NCBI RefSeq assembly: GCF_905475465.1
Contig: NC_062234.1
Location: 11,369,001 to 11,433,000 of the forward strand
DNA: 64,000 bases
Direction: 5' to 3'
DNA from: Pieris napi
Taxonomy: Eukaryota; Arthropoda; Insecta; Lepidoptera; Pieridae
Below are positions 58,304 to 64,000 of the stretch, piece by piece (the stretch's first letter is position 1; the number at the start of each line of letters is the position of its first letter). Below the pieces are notes generated by a model. It made no database searches. It saw nothing but the letters and a program-made list of their open reading frames with translations, and was not told where the DNA came from. The translations under genes and the position numbers were made by a program.

Positions 58304-60646
58304 TCAACCTTTTGAAGTTGAAGGGCCCGGATCGTTACTACTTGGGTCACTAGCAGGACGAACCTGTGGGGGACGTTTTATGTCTTTTATTGGAACATTT
58401 TTATCTTTTGTGCTAGTTTCTACCAATACTACATTTCTTTTTATTTTACCCTTAACTTTTGCTTTTTCATACCTGGGCTTATCCTTGCTTCTACGTCGAT
58501 TTATGCCTTTAATAAAAACATTATCACCTTCATTTAAATCAAAATTAGTTTCTCCTACTCTACTTTGTTGAACTTTTTCTTTCCTAGTTCCTATTTTATC
58601 GGTTAAGTATTTGTATAAGTACTGAGTTCTTTTTGCATGATCCCTAACTAGTTGTTGAGTATATTCTTTATCAAAATTTAAATTGAATTGATTGTTATTT
58701 TCCGTGTGACCAAATACTACTTCAAACGGAGTGAGACCTGTTACTGAATGGATTGTTTGATTGTAAGCCATTATAGCATAAGTCATCACTGATGTAGCAT
58801 CTGTGAATTTATGTTCATATTTCGCAAGTCTATATATTTCTAAAATTGTGGAATGGAATCGTTCTATTAATCCCATTGAGTTTGGATTGTTAGGGGTGCC
58901 TATGTGAATGTCTATTTTATACAATGTCATTAAGTCTTTCATGAGTTTATTATTGAATTCAGAACCAGGGTCTGAACTAATTTTAGTTGGTACACCGTAG
59001 AATGAAAAATACTTTATAAGTGCCCTGACTACTTCAGGTGTTGATCTATCTGGGATTTCAAAAGCTTGTGCTAACTTACTAAATGCGTCTAATATGGTTA
59101 AGTAATATTTTCCTTCTATGGAGAATAAATCTATAAATAATTCTTGAAAAGGTCTTGATTGAGTTTGTGTAAGTTGTAATTGAGGTTTAAATGGTCTACG
59201 ATCGTATTTCATACGTTTACAAGTGTCGCATGAATTTATTAAACTGGTTACGGTTTCTTCTAAATTTGTCCAAAAATAAACTCGTTTTAAATGAGAAATT
59301 GTTTCTTTAATACCTCGGTGACAGGTTTTGCCTACGTGATACTTCATTACTATTTCCTCTTGTTCTTTTTCGTCAGTGACATTAATTACTCTTTCAGTGC
59401 ATTCATAAAGCTTTACGGTTTCTTTTCTAAATAATGAAATTAATACTTGTGTGAATAATTGTCGGTGTGTTTTATTTTCGTAATAGATAAAGTATTTAAT
59501 TTTGGGTCTAATATATTCTTTAAGAAATTTTTTTATTAACTCGGAATTATCTAGGGGTAAGTGAATCTCTAAAATCTTTTGCTTGGGATGTGAACGAATT
59601 TTAACTGAAAGTTCATTTTTAAACCATGGGTATATTAATATTTGGTTTGGTTTTGTATCTATAGCTTCGTAAAGTATGGGAATGCCATCAGTATCCATAT
59701 CTTCAGCAGAATGTGCTGTATCTGTACTAGAGTTTATTGTTAATGTGCGTGATGATGACCTGGAATTAACTCGAGATGGAATAGACTTAGATGCTTCAGA
59801 AAAAGACATAGAGTTACTGTTATCATTTTCAGGTTCTTTACTTTGGTTGTTTTGTCCTAATCGTGTTATTGAATCGGTTAATTCTTGAATATAGTCATCA
59901 AGATTTCTTTCAGAGTTATCTACATTAACTACCATTGATTGATTATCTTTATCGTTTTTACCTAAAGCATTTAATTTAATACGAGTTCTATGCTTAACTT
60001 GATTAGAAAAACTTAATGGTATATGCTCGCTGTAAAAAATATCTCTATATTCAAAACACAAATTATTGTAACTTGTAACCATTAGAGGTTTAGTGAATTT
60101 AATTTTATAGTTTTTATCAGTTGCATTCTGTATTATAGTGGTAGCATAACCGTTTTCGCATTTTACAAGAGCAGATGGTGTTCTTATACCTTTACCAAAA
60201 TTAATTGAATTTAATATTGCTTGTCCATTGGGAAGATTAACAGGAACCTTAACACGAGTTTCAGATCGTGCATCAACATGAATGGCAAATGGTGGACTAT
60301 AAATAATTGGTATTTCTGTGTCACGAGTTCTTAAAATTTGATTTTTCATGTCTATATTAGCGTCAAGTTGTTTTAATAAGTCTGATCCTATTAAACCGCC
60401 ATAATCGCTATCCACATTATAGATATAAAATTTATGATAATCTGTACTACAAAAAGTTTTAAAGAGAGGTATATAAATTACTTCGTTATGGTGACTCTGT
60501 GCGTGTGTACTCACGACTTCGAATGGCTCATAATATTTAAATTCTGTCAAATACTTATTAACTATTTCAGGACTTATAAAGGATCGTGAACTACCTGTGT
60601 CTATCATAAACTTACTATTTATTTCCGGAATTTTAATATGTGGCAA
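58304..60646 (-). CDS. pol: errantivirus pol: protease-integrase, RT-RNase H deleted
   Basis: 780-codon open frame, -1 relative to gag and overlapping its end, so it is probably made by ribosomal frameshifting (no proper start; first codon here is TTG). The retroviral aspartic protease has DTG at residues 16-18. Integrase has the zinc site H437, H443, C473, C476 and a D506, D559, E595 catalytic triad with the expected 35-residue gap. Between protease and integrase, around residues 216-224 (about 59975-60000), the frame passes straight from the sequence that precedes reverse transcriptase to sequence that usually follows RNase H. No YXDD motif or RNase H residues exist. Full errantivirus pol is about 1000-1100 residues. 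The end of pol may also be cut by the LINE. The in-frame deletion is the key oddity. Confidence 0.88.
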   Translation of the reverse strand: MPHIKIPEINSKFMIDTGSSRSFISPEIVNKYLTEFKYYEPFEVVSTHAQSHHNEVIYIPLFKTFCSTDYHKFYIYNVDSDYGGLIGSDLLKQLDANIDMKNQILRTRDTEIPIIYSPPFAIHVDARSETRVKVPVNLPNGQAILNSINFGKGIRTPSALVKCENGYATTIIQNATDKNYKIKFTKPLMVTSYNNLCFEYRDIFYSEHIPLSFSNQVKHRTRIKLNALGKNDKDNQSMVVNVDNSERNLDDYIQELTDSITRLGQNNQSKEPENDNSNSMSFSEASKSIPSRVNSRSSSRTLTINSSTDTAHSAEDMDTDGIPILYEAIDTKPNQILIYPWFKNELSVKIRSHPKQKILEIHLPLDNSELIKKFLKEYIRPKIKYFIYYENKTHRQLFTQVLISLFRKETVKLYECTERVINVTDEKEQEEIVMKYHVGKTCHRGIKETISHLKRVYFWTNLEETVTSLINSCDTCKRMKYDRRPFKPQLQLTQTQSRPFQELFIDLFSIEGKYYLTILDAFSKLAQAFEIPDRSTPEVVRALIKYFSFYGVPTKISSDPGSEFNNKLMKDLMTLYKIDIHIGTPNNPNSMGLIERFHSTILEIYRLAKYEHKFTDATSVMTYAIMAYNQTIHSVTGLTPFEVVFGHTENNNQFNLNFDKEYTQQLVRDHAKRTQYLYKYLTDKIGTRKEKVQQSRVGETNFDLNEGDNVFIKGINRRRSKDKPRYEKAKVKGKIKRNVVLVETSTKDKNVPIKDIKRPPQVRPASDPSSNDPGPSTSKG

Positions 60647-60675
60647 CTTTAAAGCACCGTGATGATTTAATTGTA

Positions 60676-61977
60676 TTACTTCGGTTTGTCGGTTATTGAG
60701 GCCTGTGTATGAAAATTTTCAGGTTCTGAGGTGTCAATAGCTTCTTCTGAATTTTGTTCTAATTCGCAATAATTATCTGGAGTAAAATCATTCGGATCTA
60801 TATTATAATATTCATAGGGATAATTATCTTCGTGTGTATAAAATGTTTCATGATCGTAATCTGTGTAATTATTCATATCGTCGTTCATGTAATTTGTATA
60901 AAATAAATTATTTGATGTTCTTGGTGTCATAAAATTTGGCTTAGCTTGAGGCGCCGTTCGCATCGATACATCGTTATCATATCTATGTACCGGTCTTGGT
61001 TGATGATTTTGTGGGATACCAAATTTAAATTGTTGTTGATTCGTTGTTTGGGGGAATTGCCTGTATCCAAATTGAGGTGGTCCACCACCAAACTTAAATT
61101 GTGAATTATTAGGATTATTAGGATTATATATCCCTTGCTTTTGGTTGGTACCGAATTTAAAATTAGAGAAATTAGGTTTAAATCCTTGAGGTTGTTGTTG
61201 TGGTTGTATTCCGAATTTGAAATTCATTGGAGGCTTATTTTGGTATTGGGGTAATTGATTAAACTTATTAAAATTATTTTGTGAAAAATTATTTCGTGAT
61301 AAATTATTTTGTGGTAAATTATTTTGTGGAAAATTATTTTGTGTTAAATTATTTTTTTCATTAATATTTTGAGTATATTTTTGTCTATTAACACTCCGTG
61401 ATTTATATTGGTTAAGGAAATTTACTTCTTCCATTACTACACTGAGCGCGTCTTCTAGAGTTGTACATCTATGTAATCGGACAACGCGTATCATATCTTC
61501 GGGCAAATTGAAAAGGAAAACATTTAAACATGTGTGGTTATATATATTCATCTTCGCGTTCTTAATATTCTCGTCCTCTATTAAATTAATTTTTGAAAAT
61601 AATGTGCTACGGACGCTTTGGATTCGATTACAAAAGCTTAAATATGACTCGCCTTGATTAATTTTAATATTTTCTAATTCAATCGAAATACATTCTTCAG
61701 TTCTAGGATCTCCGAAATGTTGGATAAGAGTTGTTCTTAGCTCCTCCCAATTATTGATGTCTTGTCTCTCGCTTATTAAGTGACTTGCCTTACCTCTAAG
61801 GCGGCTTGTTATAACATGAAATATGTATATATCTTGTGCTATATTCGGACGTTCTGGCCTAAAGGCTCTAATGACATACTCACTTTTATTTAAAAATAAA
61901 TTTAATAGTTTTTGTTCCCCATCGAACTTAGGTATGATATTTAGAATATCAGTTGGAATTGTGCGTATTTCTTGCAT
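60676..61977 (-). CDS. gag: errantivirus gag
   Basis: 433 residues, starting at an ATG 395 nt inside the 5' LTR border. It forms the capsid. The N-terminal 200 residues have the helical capsid-like pattern of Gypsy gag, with a LRGKASHLI segment and a YLSFCNRIQ segment. The C-terminal half is low-complexity: about six QNN(L/F) repeats (about residues 205-235) and four FKFG motifs spaced through a Gln/Asn-rich stretch (about 253-325), then an acidic Tyr-rich end. There is no CCHC zinc knuckle, as in other errantiviruses. The Asn/Gln repeats may replace it in RNA packing; that part is inference. The frame is intact. Confidence 0.88.
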   Translation of the reverse strand: MQEIRTIPTDILNIIPKFDGEQKLLNLFLNKSEYVIRAFRPERPNIAQDIYIFHVITSRLRGKASHLISERQDINNWEELRTTLIQHFGDPRTEECISIELENIKINQGESYLSFCNRIQSVRSTLFSKINLIEDENIKNAKMNIYNHTCLNVFLFNLPEDMIRVVRLHRCTTLEDALSVVMEEVNFLNQYKSRSVNRQKYTQNINEKNNLTQNNFPQNNLPQNNLSRNNFSQNNFNKFNQLPQYQNKPPMNFKFGIQPQQQPQGFKPNFSNFKFGTNQKQGIYNPNNPNNSQFKFGGGPPQFGYRQFPQTTNQQQFKFGIPQNHQPRPVHRYDNDVSMRTAPQAKPNFMTPRTSNNLFYTNYMNDDMNNYTDYDHETFYTHEDNYPYEYYNIDPNDFTPDNYCELEQNSEEAIDTSEPENFHTQASITDKPK

Positions 61978-62370
61978 TTTTAAAAAAAAAATATTTATTA
62001 CAATAATTAAAAAGTTTAAATTTATATTCTTTACTTACTTACTAATTCAATATAATTTTCTTTTGTTTTCAATTAAAATCTTTATCAACTTAAAATTACT
62101 TAAATCTATTTTACACAATACACAGTCAAACGGAAATAAAATGGGACAGGTTGGAATGCGAAGAGGTTTACTCACATAAGTCTGCAACCCATTTCTTCTA
62201 TTTATAACTGCTTCTGCTTCTTTCACTTTTTACCTTTTACCGTCGAATTACGCGATCAATAATGACTTATTTGTTTGGTCGTAAAATATCCGTTAAATGC
62301 GTAAAAACACACGCGCAACCCTACACTCAGACTGATTTTAAGTCTTCACAGGCACAGGATCACGACGGAT

Positions 62371-62388
62371 ATCCTACCGGCTGCGCCA
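62371..62388 (-). promoter_or_regulatory. tRNA primer-binding site
   Basis: TGGCGCAGCCGGTAGGAT in sense, immediately at the end of the 5' LTR (sharing its last base). It is complementary to a tRNA 3' end with CCA that looks like tRNA-Ser, the primer class reported for several errantiviruses. Confidence 0.8.
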
Positions 62389-62682
62389 GTCAAATCGCGA
62401 CGGTTATCAAAGGTTTTTTTAAAAAGGAAAACTTTATTAAGTAAATTACACTTAATATTCTTAACTTATAGTCGATACGAGACTCTTATTCTAAGTTGGT
62501 CGATGTTAGACCCTATCACTATGGTGGTCGATATTAGACTACCTTTAATATAATTATAATCTTACAGCTAAAACCCCTTACATGATAACTTTGATTCGTG
62601 GAACACAATGGAATCATAAGACTAAGCATTGATTGCATTAACGCTTACGGTGCTATTTGGGTATCTGTGTGACATTGTAACT
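62388..62682 (-). repeat. 5' LTR of the errantivirus (295 bp)
   Basis: Identical to 53371-53665. It should hold the promoter. No TATA at the usual place is obvious; an initiator-type start is common in this genus. The right flank AGTT at 62683-62686 is one half of the target duplication. Confidence 0.95.
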
Positions 62683-62904
62683 AGTTACACAAACTAGAAT
62701 CAATGTGTGGCCTCGGTAATAGGTGCGGACGGTGTGTACAAACATACTCGTAACGTTTATGATAAGACCAACAATTCTAAAAGGACTTAAAAGTCTAGTG
62801 CTAGTAGGATGTCCTCTGTCTCTCTCCCCTAATCTCTCTCTCTCTATTATAACATTGTTTCAAGGACTTACAATTATAACTAAATGATTGCTTATATAGT
62901 TAAG

Positions 62905-63055
62905 CAGGGGCGGATCTACTTAAGGGCTTTTTGGGCTGCAGCCCAGGGCCCCGTGGATACGCATGTTGCGATTTTTACGCGATTTTTTTGCGTGTGCGTC
63001 TATTACGACTTCCCTGTAATAGCCCAGAGCCCCACAAATTCACGATCCGCCCATG
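62905..63055. mobile_element. 151-bp MITE with CAGGGGCGGATC ends
   Basis: The left end CAGGGGCGGATC and right end GATCCGCCCATG are inverted. TTAAG flanks both sides (62900-62904 and 63056-63060). The inside is GC-rich with a GGGCTGCAGCCC palindrome. Such ends are widespread in insects; the superfamily (hAT-like is the usual guess) is not proven by a 5-bp duplication. Confidence 0.65.
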
Positions 63056-63261
63056 TTAAGTGTTCTAAAATAACTCATGTTTCCGTTCGTAAGGCTGTTA
63101 TAACTTCGAAACACAACATAATTATATTATTAACTGTATGTTAATTATTTCTTTTCTTATAAAGAATAATGTAAAATCGATGATTCCAATATTTAGTATC
63201 TGTGCAATGCATCTGTGTAATTATCAAAACAAAATATTGTAAAAACTATTTTATAAAGAGT

Positions 63262-63402
63262 AAGTATGGAGTTTCTTGCCCATCATTCTCCATAAGAAAC
63301 TACCTTTTGGAAGGGGCAACTTGAGTAATTTTTTTCAAACTTGTAATTTTGACTTTCAAAAGTGCCTTTTTAAATAATTTAAATAAATGATTTGACTTGA
63401 CC
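63262..63402 (+). mobile_element. LINE 3' trailer
   Basis: It starts near GGAGTTTCTTGCCCATCATT, continues with AAGAAACTACCTTTTGGAAG and ends AAATAAATGATTTGACTTGA. This is the plus-strand, diverged form of the trailer at 40085-40335. Confidence 0.5.
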
Positions 63403-64000
63403 TATTATTCATGTTTTAATATTCAATGCTTTGTGATTGTTAATTGAGCTTAATCAATCATCAAATAATCTATTTTAATATTCACAAAGCACATGATTGA
63501 TTTAAATGAATATAAAGGCATTCGTAATTAATAGCGCAAGAAGTTTACAGCTAAAGCTAATAAAAACTTAGCGTATAGCGAAAAGGTAATTAGCGGTAAG
63601 TTTATGTAGTTTCATAAAGTTCGCGTGGAGTCGGGTCGGAAAGTTAGTCGTAAAATGGGACCTAAAGTCTTTTACAGACCTACACATTACTTGACTTAAT
63701 TAACATTTTATTGATTCCATTAGAGGCGAGTTTTGATCCAAGCTTTTAGTACTTTGGTTATCACAATATTTATTCTATTAAGACGTTTCTTCGGTGTTCC
63801 GGGCATAGTTGTGGTATACTATTTCTTCCTCAATCACCCGAAACCCTGCTTTATTGTAAGTTTTTAAATAACCACCTAATAAGCAATGATTATTTCGTCG
63901 GCAATCGTATCTAGGACATCGTAGAATATGATTCTTATTGATATATGGCTTTTGAAATGCTTATACTATTAAAATGTTATTCGATTTTAACCAGGTTTTT

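Larger units (their letters stand above)
53371..62682 (-). mobile_element. errantivirus (Gypsy-type endogenous retrovirus), 9.3 kb, RT-less
   Basis: Complete LTR-to-LTR element on the minus strand. The two 295-bp LTRs are identical. A 4-bp duplication AGTT lies at 53367-53370 and 62683-62686. In sense order it has the 5' LTR, a tRNA primer site, gag, pol (protease, then integrase; no reverse transcriptase or RNase H), a LINE insertion, an env lacking its 5' end, a polypurine tract and the 3' LTR. Without the LINE it would be about 6.2 kb, shorter than complete errantiviruses by roughly the missing polymerase. It could move only with polymerase supplied by another copy. LTR identity argues for a recent insertion. 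Its env product shows features of the baculovirus F-like fusion proteins known for this genus. Confidence 0.92.
62683..64000. other. intergenic DNA right of the errantivirus
   Basis: AT-rich without exons. It holds a CT microsatellite (about 62815-62845), a MITE (62905-63055) and a LINE trailer (63262-63402). Nothing else is recognisable. Confidence 0.5.

Noticed and set aside
58264..58350. LINE ORF2 start overlapping the pol stop, as a designed coupling
   Set aside because: The upstream extension begins at GTG and consists partly of errantivirus sequence. The first ATG is at 58263, so the overlap is incidental.
61823..62179. 118-codon plus-strand ORF
   Set aside because: Antisense to the start of gag and its leader.

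Overview
The window is nuclear DNA from an insect, almost certainly a moth or butterfly. It is AT-rich, its genes have introns with GT/AG ends, and it carries a paralogous group of B-type carboxylesterases with a lepidopteran look. It also holds many interspersed elements typical of Lepidoptera: tRNA-derived SINEs, 3' stubs of non-LTR elements, PIF/Harbinger- and hAT-type miniature elements, Helitron-like repeats and an errantivirus.

Layout. (1) 483-2195, + strand: the last three coding exons of RanBPM (RanBP9/10). (2) 2196-7562: intergenic DNA with repeats. (3) 7563-32152: a cluster of five complete carboxylesterase genes, four on the minus strand (7563-10349, 13052-17924, 22641-24607, 25910-27892) and one on the plus strand (29735-32152), the last head-to-head with its neighbour. 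All five have the same three-exon structure: a signal-peptide exon ending in phase 0 after Phe-Gln, a long catalytic exon, and a short C-terminal exon entered in phase 2. Each predicts a protein of 539-544 residues with an intact Ser-Glu-His triad. Introns and spacers hold a PIF/Harbinger remnant with target duplication, foldback elements, SINEs and an exact 304-bp tandem duplication. (4) 32153-53370: about 21 kb without a recognisable host gene, dense in miniature transposons and retroelement stubs, with a few weak orphan-exon candidates. (5) 53371-62682, minus strand: an errantivirus (Gypsy-type endogenous retrovirus of insects) with identical 295-bp LTRs, a 4-bp target duplication, a tRNA-Ser-like primer site and a polypurine tract. 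It has gag, a pol coding protease and integrase but no reverse transcriptase or RNase H, and an env that lost its 5' part where a LINE was inserted. (6) 62683-64000: intergenic DNA with one miniature element and one LINE tail.

How the parts fit together. The esterases look like a tandemly amplified family of secreted or secretory-pathway hydrolases that may act on xenobiotics, odorants or lipid esters. Two of them differ at the third oxyanion-hole glycine (Ala and Cys). The most unusual object is the errantivirus: all its remaining frames are open and its LTRs are identical, yet its own reverse transcriptase region is missing cleanly and in frame, and a LINE with an endonuclease-reverse transcriptase ORF now lies between integrase and env. 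Coordinates, splice sites and motifs were read directly from the sequence. Family names come from protein and motif recognition without database searches.
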